Shown: piece after piece, positions 41,045-50,471 of the stretch | How positions within the stretch are numbered: the stretch's first letter is position 1 | How the letters are laid out: the number at the start of each line of letters is the position of its first letter | Origin: Pseudoalteromonas arabiensis | GTDB taxonomy: Bacteria > Pseudomonadota > Gammaproteobacteria > Enterobacterales > Alteromonadaceae | Length of the DNA stretch: 64,000 nucleotides | Direction: 5' to 3' | Assembly: GCF_001550155.1 (NCBI RefSeq) | Contig: NZ_LRUF01000023.1 | Span: forward strand, 17,659 to 81,658 | The notes under the pieces: model-generated | What the model was told of the DNA's origin: nothing | The model's input: only the letters and a program-made list of their open reading frames with translations | The model's database searches: none | Made by a program: the position numbers and the translations under genes

Positions 41045-41755
41045 TTAGCTTTTAACTAAGTGACGAAGGGCTAGAATGTTACTTATTTCGATATCTGCTA
41101 GACCCTTGTATTTGTACTGTGTTTCTTGATTATTCAACCAAACACTTTGACAGCCTGCGTTATTAGCCCCTTGTACATCCGTGTCTAAGCTATCACCAAT
41201 ATGCAAAATTTCACTGTGAGGGATGTTTAGCTTTGCAGCCGCAGTATCAAATAAGGCGCTGTGTGGTTTTGCTTTACCGTGCGGGCCTGCTTGTAGAACT
41301 AACTCAAACATGCCATTAAGGTTAAACTTTTCTACCTCGACATTACCATTGGTGATGGCAATTAAACGGTATTGTTTATTTAGACTAGCAAGTAACTCAA
41401 GTACATCATTCGCAACGGTTATTTGGCTGCGGGCATCGGCAAAAGCTTGATAGGCCCCATGTGCATGCTGCTGAGCGGTTTCTTTATCAAACCCCAGATT
41501 GGTCATGGCATATAATAATGCTGCTTGTCGCCAGCGCGTCACGTCATCGATTAAAGTCGCATCTTGCTTTAAGGCATTATCGCGGCATTTTAACCAGTAG
41601 CTCATGCTATCGACAGGCCATTGTTCTAGCGTTTCAAGATAATCAGCTTGTGCTTGCAAAGCTGATTTGATGATTGGATGGTTGTTATAGAGTGTGTCAT
41701 CTAAATCAAAACTTAACACAGAAACTGGCGATAAGGCACGATTAAATCGGATCAT
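41045..41755 (-). CDS. yigB: HAD-family phosphatase (YigB)
   Basis: The 236-residue HAD protein has motif I with nucleophile Asp17 and Asp19 (SFDLDDTLY), motif II around AITNGNVE, and motif IV IGDSLDTDVQGANNAG. It belongs to the YigB group, known in E. coli as a phosphatase that removes phosphate from the riboflavin precursor 5-amino-6-ribitylamino-uracil phosphate and from FMN. Position directly after xerC, 12 bases away on the same strand, is the E. coli arrangement and supports the symbol. Confidence 0.9.
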   Translation of the reverse strand: MIRFNRALSPVSVLSFDLDDTLYNNHPIIKSALQAQADYLETLEQWPVDSMSYWLKCRDNALKQDATLIDDVTRWRQAALLYAMTNLGFDKETAQQHAHGAYQAFADARSQITVANDVLELLASLNKQYRLIAITNGNVEVEKFNLNGMFELVLQAGPHGKAKPHSALFDTAAAKLNIPHSEILHIGDSLDTDVQGANNAGCQSVWLNNQETQYKYKGLADIEISNILALRHLVKS

Positions 41756-41767
41756 AATTACAACGGA

Positions 41768-42721
41768 TTACTCAGGTGTTGAGCGCTTTTTAGCGCGTGG
41801 ATGGGTATTGTCATACACTTTGGCTAAATGCTGAAAATCAAGGTGTGTATAAACTTGTGTTGCTGATAAACTGCTATGGCCTAATAACTCTTGCACAGCA
41901 CGTAAATCACCGGATGATTCTAGAATATGCGAGGCAAATGAGTGGCGTAACTTATGTGGATGCACTTGCGAGCTTATGCCTTGTTTAATGCCCCATCCTT
42001 GCATACGCAGGCGAACTTGGCGTACTGAAATACGTTTTTTTTGGCTACTTACAAAGACTGCGGTTTCATCTGGGTGTGCAAATTGTGGGCGAATTTTTAG
42101 CCACGCTTTTAAAGCGTTGAGGGCTTTACTTCCAACAGGGAGTAAGCGCTCTTTGTTACCCTTACCACGGACTAACATTTCGCCTTCTGTAGGGTTAATA
42201 TCTTGTATGTTAGCGCCAACTAACTCGCTAATGCGCAGACCGGAGGAGTACATTAATTCCATCATTGCTTTGTCGCGAATAGCCAATGGGTCATCATCGG
42301 GGAGTTCTAATAGCTTTGCCATTTGATCAACGTCTAAATTTTTGGGTAATGGCTTAGAAAATTTAGGTCCTTTAATAGCTTCGGCAGGATTGTGGTAATG
42401 TGTTTGGTTTGCAATGTTTTTGGCTTTTAAAAATTTATACAAGCTACGAATACAGCTCAGTTTTAAACTAATCGTGCGGCCGCTTAATTGTTTACTTCGC
42501 AATTGCATACTGTAACGACGAATATGCTCACCTTGTACATTAAACCAGCTTTCACAAAGCTTACTAAAGTACAAAGCTGCAAAGCTTAGTTGGCTGGTGT
42601 ATTGACTTATCGTGTGCGCTGAATATTGTTTTTCATAGCGCAAGTAGTCTGCAAAAAGTTGGATAGGCGTGCGCCAAGCATCGCTTAACTCGTCTGTGTT
42701 TGGCGCAATTTCCTCACTCAT
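41768..42721 (-). CDS. xerC: Tyrosine recombinase XerC
   Basis: The 317-residue recombinase has an N-terminal SAM-like DNA-binding domain and a catalytic domain. The expected residues are Arg163 (SSGLRISEL), Lys187 (RGKGNKERLLP), His256 and Arg259 (HKLRHSFASH), His282 and Tyr291 (VYTHLDF). XerC acts with XerD at the chromosome dif site to resolve dimers. Its ATG overlaps the DUF484 stop by four bases. Conserved neighbours DUF484 and dapF upstream and yigB downstream are those of gammaproteobacterial xerC, so this is the housekeeping copy rather than a mobile integrase. Confidence 0.96.
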   Translation of the reverse strand: MSEEIAPNTDELSDAWRTPIQLFADYLRYEKQYSAHTISQYTSQLSFAALYFSKLCESWFNVQGEHIRRYSMQLRSKQLSGRTISLKLSCIRSLYKFLKAKNIANQTHYHNPAEAIKGPKFSKPLPKNLDVDQMAKLLELPDDDPLAIRDKAMMELMYSSGLRISELVGANIQDINPTEGEMLVRGKGNKERLLPVGSKALNALKAWLKIRPQFAHPDETAVFVSSQKKRISVRQVRLRMQGWGIKQGISSQVHPHKLRHSFASHILESSGDLRAVQELLGHSSLSATQVYTHLDFQHLAKVYDNTHPRAKKRSTPE

Positions 42722-43329
42722 GCAAGTTCCAGTAAGCGTAGCTGTAATGAGCGCACAAAATCGAGTACGAAGAAGCTATCTTTAGCAGGTTCGAAGTGAT
42801 TCACATCATCGCTGCCAAACGCCAAGATGGCCACTGGATGTTTAGTATTACCAATTAAATATAATGCGGTAGATTGCGTTGAATCAGAAAACAGTAAGTC
42901 GCGCTCTTGTTGATTTACACGGCCTAAATAAGTGCCCGTATCTTGTAAGCGGTGCGCGATTAAATCATCAAACTTTTTATCATACTTAACAAGGTGGCAC
43001 TCATTTATTGAGGGGTTGGTACAAATTATATTGCGTAGGTTACTTGCCAGTGTTGTAAAGTCGTAATTGGTCCAAAGCTGACGATGGCATTCACTAAATA
43101 AGCGATAAATTAGCTCATTTTCTTTTGCTTGCTCAATTAACGTCGCAATTTTGTTTTTCAGTAAGGTGTTGTGTTCTCGCAGTTGGCGTTGCTGAATATG
43201 CACTAACGACGTTGCTGCCTCTGTTTGTTGGTGCAGTTCAAGCCCTGCAAGTACATCAGGGTTGTTAACTAGAAAATCAGGGTGCGCCTTTAAGTATTCT
43301 GCAATTTGTTGTTCTGTTTGTTTGCTCAT
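42718..43329 (-). CDS. DUF484 (GAF-like) protein
   Basis: The 203-residue protein starts with [31 protein letters not shown], the DUF484 signature. A coiled-coil segment follows (residues 40-72), then a GAF-like domain. DUF484 genes stand almost always between dapF and xerC, as here, with four-base ATGA overlaps at both ends. Function is unresolved. The coiled coil plus GAF domain suggests a dimeric sensor. Confidence 0.92.
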   Translation of the reverse strand: MSKQTEQQIAEYLKAHPDFLVNNPDVLAGLELHQQTEAATSLVHIQQRQLREHNTLLKNKIATLIEQAKENELIYRLFSECHRQLWTNYDFTTLASNLRNIICTNPSINECHLVKYDKKFDDLIAHRLQDTGTYLGRVNQQERDLLFSDSTQSTALYLIGNTKHPVAILAFGSDDVNHFEPAKDSFFVLDFVRSLQLRLLELA

Positions 43330-44156
43330 AATGCTACTTGCCCATCAAAAACATGCTCCGCAGGACCGGTCATTCTTACGGGGTGGCCTTCCCCTTGCCA
43401 GCGTATTTGCAGGCTACCGCCTGGTAAATCGACCTGTACTGTGTTTGCTAGCTTGCTTTGGGCTTGACCAATCACAACCGCTGCACATGCGCCCGTTCCA
43501 CAAGCAAGGGTTTCACTAACACCGCGTTCCCACACCCTTAGTTTAATATGATCTTGCGAAATTACCTGCATAAAGCCCACATTGACTCGTTGTGGAAAAC
43601 GTTCATGGTTTTCAAGCAGTGGCCCTAAAGTGTCAACATCAGCTGTTTGAATATCATCGACTTCTAATACGCAGTGTGGGTTACCCATTGAGACTGCGCC
43701 GCTAAAGATGGTGTGTTCTTCAGTGCGAAGAATATAGGTGAGCTCTCGTTTACTGGCTTTAAGTGGAATTTTACTTGGTTCAAAAGTCGGATGGCCCATA
43801 TTGACCGTTACTTGGCCGTCTTTCTCAATATATAAAGTTAAATTTCCCGATTTGGTTGATACGGTGATCTTGTGCTTGTTTGTTAAGCCTTTCATGCGTA
43901 CAAATCGAGCAAAGCAGCGGGCACCATTACCACATTGTTCGACTTCGTTACCATCAGCATTAAAAATACGATAGTGAAAGTCGAGATCAGGAGAATAGGG
44001 AGCTTCGACCATGAGTAATTGATCAAAACCTATGCCGAAGTGGCGATCTGCCAGCTTTTTAATTTGATCTCGTGATAAGAAAACATTTTGAGTAATGTTA
44101 TCAATAACAACAAAGTCATTACCTAGGCCGTGCATTTTTGAGAAATTAACTAACAT
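43326..44156 (-). CDS. dapF: Diaminopimelate epimerase
   Basis: The 276-residue protein shows the two halves of DapF. The catalytic cysteines are Cys75 ([13 protein letters not shown]) and Cys219 ([12 protein letters not shown]), and the sequence opens with [15 protein letters not shown]. It interconverts LL- and meso-diaminopimelate for lysine and peptidoglycan synthesis. It lies 64 bases after lysA, which uses its product, and overlaps DUF484 by four bases. The order lptM-lysA-dapF fits one operon. Confidence 0.97.
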   Translation of the reverse strand: MLVNFSKMHGLGNDFVVIDNITQNVFLSRDQIKKLADRHFGIGFDQLLMVEAPYSPDLDFHYRIFNADGNEVEQCGNGARCFARFVRMKGLTNKHKITVSTKSGNLTLYIEKDGQVTVNMGHPTFEPSKIPLKASKRELTYILRTEEHTIFSGAVSMGNPHCVLEVDDIQTADVDTLGPLLENHERFPQRVNVGFMQVISQDHIKLRVWERGVSETLACGTGACAAVVIGQAQSKLANTVQVDLPGGSLQIRWQGEGHPVRMTGPAEHVFDGQVAL

Positions 44157-44220
44157 AACGCTCTAATTCGGGTTTGCTCTGAGCTAATCATGCCACAGAG
44201 CAGGGCGGTTATAAAAACGT

Positions 44221-45474
44221 TTATGGTAAAATTTTCTCACCTTGCCAAAGGCTTTCAAGAGTTTCACGTTGACGGATTAAATAACTTTGTTCTCCATCAA
44301 CCATTATCTCTGCAACACGAGGGCGTGAGTTATAGTTTGAACTCATCGTAAAGCCATAAGCCCCCGCACTGCGCTGTGCAAGTAAATCGCCCGCTTGAAG
44401 AGCAAGTTGACGATCCTTACCTAAAAAGTCACCGGTTTCACACACAGGACCCACAATATCGTAGTTGTGGCTTTTAGTATCGTCTTCGCGCGGGATAACA
44501 GGAACAATACTTTGCCAGGCTTGGTAAAGTGACGGGCGAAGCATATCGTTCATGCCGGCATCGACAATGGCAAAGTATTTGTCTTGGTTTTGTTTAATGA
44601 ACTCAACTTTAGTTACTAAAATCCCAGCATTGGCTGCAATAGCGCGGCCAGGCTCGAAAATAAGCTCTAAATCCTGATAATCAGCTAGTCGAGCCGTGAT
44701 TTTGTCAACATACTCGCTTGGGTGAGGAGGTGTTTCGTCGTTATAGGGCACGCCAAGACCACCGCCAATATCAAGGTGAGTTAGTTCAATGCCAACGGCT
44801 TTTAGTTGTTCAATTAAAGTAAGTACTTTTTCAAGCGCTGCTAAGAAGGGTTTGATTTCTGTTAACTGTGAACCAATGTGGCAATCAACACCTGTTATTT
44901 TTAGGCTTGGTAAAGATGCAGCATGCTGATAAACAGCAACAGCGGTTTGAATATCAATACCAAATTTATTCTCTTTTAAACCGGTAGAGATATACGGATG
45001 GGTTTTTGCGTCGATATCAGGGTTTACACGAATCGAAATAGGTGCAATACGCTTTAGCGAAGTGGCGACTTCTGAGATACGCTCAAGTTCCGCCACTGAT
45101 TCAACATTAAAGCATTTAATCCCCAATTCAAGTGCATAGGCGATTTCATCAGTTGTTTTGGCCACCCCAGAAAAGACCACTTTAGATGCATCGCCACCGG
45201 CTTGAATTACTCGCGCAAGTTCCCCTTTCGAAACAATATCGAAACCAGAACCAAGGCGCGCTAGGATGTTGAGTACAGCAATATTTGAATTCGCTTTTAC
45301 GGCATAGCATACCAAACTTTTATGCGATTTTGCGGCTTCGGCAAAGGCCAGGTAGTGACGTTCAAAGGTTTTTCGGGAGTAGATATAACAAGGTGTACCA
45401 TATTGTTCGGCAAGCTCTTTGACAGCGATGTCTTCAGCGAACAGCTGGCTATCTTTGTAATTAAAAAAGTCCAT
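44221..45474 (-). CDS. lysA: Diaminopimelate decarboxylase
   Basis: The 417-residue fold-type III PLP enzyme has Lys60 as PLP lysine (VCYAVKANSN), HIGSQLTEIKPF, DIGGGLGVPYN, EPGRAIAANAG and CETGDFLGKDR. It forms lysine from meso-diaminopimelate. The ATG at 45474 is the natural start. A TTG immediately before it (45475-45477) is also in frame, but the ATG directly after the lptM stop is the more usual choice. The gene starts three bases after the lptM stop and so is probably coupled with it. Confidence 0.96.
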   Translation of the reverse strand: MDFFNYKDSQLFAEDIAVKELAEQYGTPCYIYSRKTFERHYLAFAEAAKSHKSLVCYAVKANSNIAVLNILARLGSGFDIVSKGELARVIQAGGDASKVVFSGVAKTTDEIAYALELGIKCFNVESVAELERISEVATSLKRIAPISIRVNPDIDAKTHPYISTGLKENKFGIDIQTAVAVYQHAASLPSLKITGVDCHIGSQLTEIKPFLAALEKVLTLIEQLKAVGIELTHLDIGGGLGVPYNDETPPHPSEYVDKITARLADYQDLELIFEPGRAIAANAGILVTKVEFIKQNQDKYFAIVDAGMNDMLRPSLYQAWQSIVPVIPREDDTKSHNYDIVGPVCETGDFLGKDRQLALQAGDLLAQRSAGAYGFTMSSNYNSRPRVAEIMVDGEQSYLIRQRETLESLWQGEKILP

Positions 45475-45477
45475 CAA

Positions 45478-45651
45478 TTAGTCCTGTTTTTGTTCTGGTT
45501 GTTCGGATGGAGCAGCCTCAGGCTGAGAGTCTGTTGACTGCGGCGTATCATCTGGTAGGTAAAGAGCACCACTTTGTCCGCAGCCGGCTAAGGTGAGCAG
45601 AAGGGCAAAGGGTAAAATGGTCTTTAATTTTTGGCTATGAGTCTCTTTCAT
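45478..45651 (-). CDS. lptM: LptM/YifL small lipoprotein
   Basis: This 57-residue gene is short and easily missed. The ATG at 45651 gives a lipoprotein signal with lipobox LAGC at Cys24, followed by the family signature GQSGALYLP. The tail is rich in Gln, Glu, Pro and Ser. In E. coli LptM (YifL) sits at the outer membrane and helps LptD assembly by mimicking LPS binding. The neighbours cyaY (divergent) and lysA/dapF (downstream) are those of the conserved cluster. The stop TAA is directly followed by the lysA start region. Confidence 0.9.
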   Translation of the reverse strand: MKETHSQKLKTILPFALLLTLAGCGQSGALYLPDDTPQSTDSQPEAAPSEQPEQKQD

Positions 45652-45771
45652 TAGATTAATACGGTTGCTGGCTTTATAATCGCAGAGTAACAGAATATTT
45701 AAAAAATGCAGCTATTCGCGGATGAATTTATTCCTGTTACACTTGATGTACATAATCTGCCCCCAGATCTA

Positions 45772-45783
45772 GGCTTATAAGCC
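45772..45783. promoter_or_regulatory. 12-bp palindrome upstream of cyaY
   Basis: GGCTTATAAGCC is a perfect palindrome 18 bases before the cyaY start, in the 149-base gap shared with lptM. It could be a protein site overlapping the cyaY 5' end. No named regulator can be assigned from it. Confidence 0.3.
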
Positions 45784-45800
45784 AGTTAAAGGACATAAAA

Positions 45801-46124
45801 ATGACTGATCATGAATACCACACATTAGCCGATGCATTAATGCTAACGATTGAAGAGCAAATCGATGACTGTGATGCTGATTTAGACTACGAGTCTGCAT
45901 CAGGTATTTTAGAAATCATCTTTGCAGATCGCAGTAAAATTGTGATCAATAAACAAGCACCACTGCATCAGGTGTGGGTTGCGACTAAATTTAATGGTCA
46001 TCACTTTGAATTACGTGACGATAAGTGGATTGATAACCGTTCAGGTGCTGAATTTTGGCAATTTATGTGTGATGCTGCGACTCGTCAAGCGGGCCAACCT
46101 ATTGAATGGCGTTCTGAGCTATGA
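45801..46124 (+). CDS. cyaY: Iron-sulfur cluster assembly protein CyaY (frataxin)
   Basis: The 107-residue protein has the frataxin fold with an acidic first helix ([26 protein letters not shown]), then [35 protein letters not shown] and a C-terminal helix with [13 protein letters not shown]. The acidic ridge binds iron and modulates IscS. It is divergent from the lptM-lysA-dapF operon as in other gammaproteobacteria. The stop overlaps the start of the esterase gene by four bases, suggesting a short operon with it. Confidence 0.94.
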   Translation: MTDHEYHTLADALMLTIEEQIDDCDADLDYESASGILEIIFADRSKIVINKQAPLHQVWVATKFNGHHFELRDDKWIDNRSGAEFWQFMCDAATRQAGQPIEWRSEL

Positions 46125-46777
46125 GTTTAGAGTGCGTAGAGTACCCTGCTCAAGGGGAGCATAAAGCAAGTGTTATTTGGCTGCATGGTCTGGGCGATTC
46201 AGGTGATGGGTTCGCTCCTGTTGCCCCACAGTTAGCTTTACCAAAAGAGCTGGGAGTGCGCTTTGTATTTCCCCATGCGCCAGTACAACCGGTCACCATT
46301 AATGGTGGAATGGCAATGCGCTCTTGGTACGACATAAAGTCGATGGATTTAGATAAGCGTGCTGACGAGCAAGGTGTCAGAGACTCCGCAGCAAAAGTCG
46401 CCGAGCTTATTGAAGTAGAAATAGCGAAAGGTATTCCTGCCAATAAGATTGTCCTTGCTGGGTTTTCACAAGGTGGTGTTGTATCACTGCATTTAGCACC
46501 ACGTTTAGAGCAAAAACTAGCGGGTGTTATGGCGCTATCAACTTATATGTGCGTACCTGATAAGCTCGCTGATGAGGCGAAGCAAAATAGTTTAAATATA
46601 TTTATGGCGCATGGTCGTCTTGATGATGTCGTACCGCATAGTGCGGGCAGGCAAGCGTTTGATGTATTATCTGCAAATAACATGGAAGTAAGCTGGCAAG
46701 ACTATCCGATGGCGCATCAGGTGTGTGGTGAAGAACTGATGGCAATCAGAGAGTGGTTAATTGCTCGCTTGAGCTAA
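46121..46777 (+). CDS. Carboxylesterase / phospholipase of the alpha/beta hydrolase fold
   Basis: The 218-residue protein has the short esterase pattern: [15 protein letters not shown] (oxyanion region), the nucleophile Ser in [13 protein letters not shown], the Asp in [13 protein letters not shown] and the His in [11 protein letters not shown]. Relatives include Pseudomonas carboxylesterase II and acyl-protein thioesterases. A cytosolic role on small esters or acylated proteins is likely. Overlap ATGA with cyaY indicates co-translation. Confidence 0.9.
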   Translation: MSLECVEYPAQGEHKASVIWLHGLGDSGDGFAPVAPQLALPKELGVRFVFPHAPVQPVTINGGMAMRSWYDIKSMDLDKRADEQGVRDSAAKVAELIEVEIAKGIPANKIVLAGFSQGGVVSLHLAPRLEQKLAGVMALSTYMCVPDKLADEAKQNSLNIFMAHGRLDDVVPHSAGRQAFDVLSANNMEVSWQDYPMAHQVCGEELMAIREWLIARLS

Positions 46778-46799
46778 CATAGCTTGTAAAGAGGCCAAT

Positions 46800-47684
46800 A
46801 TGACAAAAAAACTGGTAATAAAAGCAAATATGGGAAGTGCCGAATCAGTCAATACTACACCTTCTTCAGTAACGTATCAATGGCATTGGCGGCGTATTGT
46901 GCTAGTTGGCAGTGTGTTATTTATTGCGCTTGCTATTGTGGCGTATAGCTTTTTAGGTGCAGTAAATGCAGAGCAATCAGAACAGCAAGCTCAGCAAGAA
47001 GCATCATTGGCCACTGAAACAGATTTAAGTCGCGAGCTTGACGAGCTGCCGCGCTTGGCGCATAACACGGAGCAGGCCAAAGGCCCTGCAACAATGAGTT
47101 TGCAAGATGAACCTACCTCGTCAATTAATACTCAAGTGCAAACCGATTTGCAGCAACAAAGCGACTCACCGCAAGTGCTAGCAGAAGTTATTGAGCCAGA
47201 TCAAAACGACGAAGTATTAGCAAGCGTTGATGAGACGCCTCCTGAAATTAGTGAGCCAAAAGACGAAGCGCAGCCCGAAGCTGTTCAAAATAAACAGCAG
47301 TTTGCTCACACAGCCCATATCGCGAGTGTGGCAATTGGCGCTAAAATAGATACGGATAAAGTGAGTCGAGCGGTATTAACGACAGATGTTGTTGATCGAG
47401 AACCAGTCAATGTTCTAAAAAGCGATGTAAAATTGCTTGATATTAGCCAAAGCCTTAGCTTTTTCAGTGAGCTTAAAAATATGCAGGGGCAAACTGTACG
47501 TCATGTATGGTATTACCAAGATCAGCAACTGGCTTCAATTGAGTTAGCGATAAGCAGTCCGCGTTTTCGCACTTACTCGACTAAAAATATTATGCCTGAA
47601 CAAGTAGGTGATTGGCGTGTTGAAGTTGTTGATACCGATGGCAACTTACTTGCACAAAAAGAATTTAGAATTTTAGCTGATTAG
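46800..47684 (+). CDS. DUF2914 inner-membrane protein
   Basis: The 294-residue protein has a short basic cytosolic head, one membrane helix (WRRIVLVGSVLFIALAIVAYSFL), a long Gln/Glu-rich disordered segment (about 65-190), and a C-terminal DUF2914 domain from about 200, with ISQSLSFFSELKNMQGQTVRHVWYY and PEQVGDWRVEVVD. The domain faces the periplasm. Its function is unknown. It follows the esterase gene by 22 bases and precedes hemC by 29, so it may share transcription with either. Confidence 0.85.
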   Translation: MTKKLVIKANMGSAESVNTTPSSVTYQWHWRRIVLVGSVLFIALAIVAYSFLGAVNAEQSEQQAQQEASLATETDLSRELDELPRLAHNTEQAKGPATMSLQDEPTSSINTQVQTDLQQQSDSPQVLAEVIEPDQNDEVLASVDETPPEISEPKDEAQPEAVQNKQQFAHTAHIASVAIGAKIDTDKVSRAVLTTDVVDREPVNVLKSDVKLLDISQSLSFFSELKNMQGQTVRHVWYYQDQQLASIELAISSPRFRTYSTKNIMPEQVGDWRVEVVDTDGNLLAQKEFRILAD

Positions 47685-47713
47685 CGTCAGCTTAGTAAAT
47701 AATTGGATTTTTC

Positions 47714-48652
47714 ATGACTCAGACAACAAAATACGTTCGCATTGCGACCCGTAAAAGCGCACTCGCTTTATGGCAAGCTGAATTTGTAAAAGCTCAACTT
47801 GAGCACTTTCATGATGATGTCACCGTTGAGCTTGTTCCCATGTCAACGCAGGGAGATATTATCCTTGATACACCACTTGCCAAGATTGGTGGTAAAGGTT
47901 TATTTGTTAAAGAACTTGAGCAGGCCATGTTAGATGGACGAGCGGATATCGCTGTTCACTCAATGAAAGATGTGCCGGTTGAGTTTCCGGATGGTTTAGA
48001 ACTTAATACTATTTGTGAGCGCGAAGATCCTCGCGATGCGTTTGTATCAAATAATTACAAAAGCTTAGATGAATTGCCACAAGGCGCGATTGTGGGCACA
48101 TCAAGTCTTCGACGTCAGTGTCAAATTCGCGAAGCCCGTCCAGACCTTGTTATTCACGATTTACGTGGTAACGTCAATACGCGCTTGGCAAAGCTTGATA
48201 ACGGCCAATATGATGCGATTATTCTTGCTGCTGCGGGTCTAATTCGTCTGGAAATGCCTGAGCGCATTGCCGCATTTATTGAGCCGGAAGTATCTCTGCC
48301 TGCAAACGGCCAAGGTGCAGTAGGCATAGAGTGTCGTATTGACGATGAAGTGACCAAAGCCCTACTCGCTCCCCTTGAGCATACTGAAACACGTATTCGT
48401 GTTAATGCAGAACGTGCGATGAATCGACGTTTAGAAGGTGGTTGTCAGGTACCTATTGGCGCATTTGCACTTGTTGACGGGGAGCAGGTTCATTTACGTG
48501 GTCTAGTGGGGGCGGTTGATGGTAGCCAAATGCTCCGTGACGAAGTAACTGGCCCAGTCGCTGACGCACAGAAACTAGGCATTGAACTTGCCGAAAAGTT
48601 ACTTGCTCAAGGTGCTGATAAAATCTTAGCTGACGTATACAGAGACGCGTAA
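47714..48652 (+). CDS. hemC: Hydroxymethylbilane synthase (porphobilinogen deaminase)
   Basis: The 312-residue protein has the HemC pattern: [70 protein letters not shown] and the dipyrromethane attachment Cys244 in [12 protein letters not shown]. It joins four porphobilinogens to hydroxymethylbilane in tetrapyrrole synthesis. The hemDX gene starts one base after its stop, so hemC-hemDX-hemY forms one operon. Confidence 0.97.
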   Translation: MTQTTKYVRIATRKSALALWQAEFVKAQLEHFHDDVTVELVPMSTQGDIILDTPLAKIGGKGLFVKELEQAMLDGRADIAVHSMKDVPVEFPDGLELNTICEREDPRDAFVSNNYKSLDELPQGAIVGTSSLRRQCQIREARPDLVIHDLRGNVNTRLAKLDNGQYDAIILAAAGLIRLEMPERIAAFIEPEVSLPANGQGAVGIECRIDDEVTKALLAPLEHTETRIRVNAERAMNRRLEGGCQVPIGAFALVDGEQVHLRGLVGAVDGSQMLRDEVTGPVADAQKLGIELAEKLLAQGADKILADVYRDA

Positions 48653-48653
48653 T

Positions 48654-50471
48654 ATGCATATTTTGATAACTCGTCCAGCAGGTAAAGGCACTGAACTTGC
48701 TCTTCAGCTTCAGCAGGCGGGTTATCAAACAACCCAGTGTCCAGTATTGACCCTTGACTACTTAACGCCGAGTAGTGAAGAGCTCGCCCCGCTGGAAAAT
48801 GCAGATAAAATTATTTTTATATCGCAAGATGCGGTTCATGCATTGCTTCGCCTCACTCCTTCTATAAATAAAGCTGCTCAGTTATATGCCGTTGGGCAGC
48901 AAACTGCCGATGCTGTTTATGAGGCGTTTGGTCGTCGTGCTGCGGTGCCAAAACAGCATGATTCTGAAGGGTTGCTTGAGCTAAAAACACTGCAAGATGT
49001 TGAACTGAGTAATATTGTTTTAGTGAAAGGCGAAGGTGGGCGCACCACCATCGCGAAAACATTGAAGCAGCGCGGTGCATTATTAAATCAGTTGGTTGTG
49101 TATAAACGCAGTGCCATTGAAAGTGAACCTAGCAAGTGGATGGACCACTGGCAAACAATTAATGTTGAAGGTATAGTCATTACAAGTAATGCCGCTGTGG
49201 ATGCCATTTTTAATGGTCAAAATGAATCACAGTTAGGATGGTTAATTAAGCGTCAGTTTTATGTTGCAAGTGAACGTATTGCTGATTATTTGCAGCAAAA
49301 GAATGTAATAAGAACACATATACATATTGCTGCGGGGGCAAGCGATAATGCGATGTTCACCTGTATCAATGAGCAAGGTAGCAAAATGAGTGAATCAGAT
49401 TTAAAACAGTCAATTAAACCAGCAGCCGAGTCCACGAAAAAGGCGCAAGCAGGTAAGACGGCCTCTGGGCAAACGGTTCATCACAAAAAAGGGATTAGTA
49501 AAACCGGTAGCTTAGCTTTACTTATCTCCGTGGTAGTTGCTTCTGCGGTTGGCTATGAGTTTTATCAAAAACTTAATAGTGATCAGCAATCTTCACGTGC
49601 ATTGATTGAACTGACAACCGAAAACCAGCGTTTACAACAGCAACTTGATGCTGTGAAAAGTACGCAGCAAACATTACAGCATTCACTGTATAACAATGAG
49701 CAAAAAGTAGCTGATGCATTGAGTGAAAATGTGCAGCAAACTCAGCAACAGTTAGACGCTGCATTGAAACGTGCTGAACAACAGGCTTATACCTTAAATC
49801 CGCAAGAAGTAACAAGTTTACAGCGTATGGCTGAGTTTAAGGTTTGGGCGGAGCATGACTATCAAGGTGCGGCTGCGGTATTAACACGTTTAGATTCTTT
49901 ATTGGCAGAGCATCCTGGCACTGGAAACATACGTCAGGCAATTCACCAAGATTTACAAACCTTAAATGCCATTGAGCCTGTTGCAGTTGAAGCTATCTAT
50001 CTAAAATTACATGGGGTTGCGCAGCATATTGATGAACTTGTTTTTAACGCGATTTCTTTACCTGAAGAAGTGAGTCAAGAAGACCCAAATAAACTCAGTG
50101 AAAATGTTAGCGAGTGGCGTCAAAACTTAGCTAAGTCATGGCAACAATTTAAAGACTTCTTTGTTACCGTGCGTACCCGTGAAGACATGGTTGTTGCGCC
50201 ATTTTTAAGTGAGCAAGAACGTCATTTAGTGAAGCAGCGTTTGAGCTTGTATCTAGCGCAAGCACAAGATGCTGTGTTATCGAAACAAAGTAGCGTTTAC
50301 TTCACTGCCGTTGATGCTGCGCATGACTTAGTACAGGACTATTTCAAGCAAGATGATACGGTGACTAAAGCTGCTCTGAAGAGTTTGCTTGAGCTTTCAA
50401 AAGAGCAACTCGATTTTAACCCTAATGTATCGCTGAAAAGCACTGAGCAGGTGAAGGAGTGGGCGCAATGA
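48654..50471 (+). CDS. hemDX: Fused uroporphyrinogen-III synthase (HemD) and HemX
   Basis: In most gammaproteobacteria hemD and hemX are separate. Here one frame of 605 residues covers both. Residues 1-240 are the HemD fold with ILITRPAGKGTELALQLQQAGY and NIVLVKGEGGRTTIAKTLKQRGA. From Met245 (MSESDLKQS) the HemX part follows, with a disordered linker, one helix (SLALLISVVVASAVGYEFYQKL), a Gln-rich coiled coil and the HemX domain to 605. HemD closes the tetrapyrrole ring. HemX is membrane-anchored and of uncertain function. The stop overlaps the hemY start. A ribosome site is kept at the domain junction. Confidence 0.93.
   Translation: MHILITRPAGKGTELALQLQQAGYQTTQCPVLTLDYLTPSSEELAPLENADKIIFISQDAVHALLRLTPSINKAAQLYAVGQQTADAVYEAFGRRAAVPKQHDSEGLLELKTLQDVELSNIVLVKGEGGRTTIAKTLKQRGALLNQLVVYKRSAIESEPSKWMDHWQTINVEGIVITSNAAVDAIFNGQNESQLGWLIKRQFYVASERIADYLQQKNVIRTHIHIAAGASDNAMFTCINEQGSKMSESDLKQSIKPAAESTKKAQAGKTASGQTVHHKKGISKTGSLALLISVVVASAVGYEFYQKLNSDQQSSRALIELTTENQRLQQQLDAVKSTQQTLQHSLYNNEQKVADALSENVQQTQQQLDAALKRAEQQAYTLNPQEVTSLQRMAEFKVWAEHDYQGAAAVLTRLDSLLAEHPGTGNIRQAIHQDLQTLNAIEPVAVEAIYLKLHGVAQHIDELVFNAISLPEEVSQEDPNKLSENVSEWRQNLAKSWQQFKDFFVTVRTREDMVVAPFLSEQERHLVKQRLSLYLAQAQDAVLSKQSSVYFTAVDAAHDLVQDYFKQDDTVTKAALKSLLELSKEQLDFNPNVSLKSTEQVKEWAQ
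49375..49388 (+). promoter_or_regulatory. Internal ribosome site and ATG at the HemD/HemX junction
   Basis: AAGG at 49375-49378 is followed after seven bases by ATG at 49386-49388 (Met245), exactly where free-standing HemX would start. The spacing is optimal. The fused gene may therefore also produce a separate HemX of about 361 residues, or the site may be a relic of the former gene boundary. Confidence 0.5.

Noticed and set aside
41976..42326. 116-residue plus-strand frame
   Set aside because: It is the antisense shadow of xerC.
41768..42721. Tyrosine recombinase as a sign of an integrated element
   Set aside because: Residues, length and neighbours (DUF484, dapF, yigB) identify the housekeeping XerC. 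No attachment repeats or phage genes are near.
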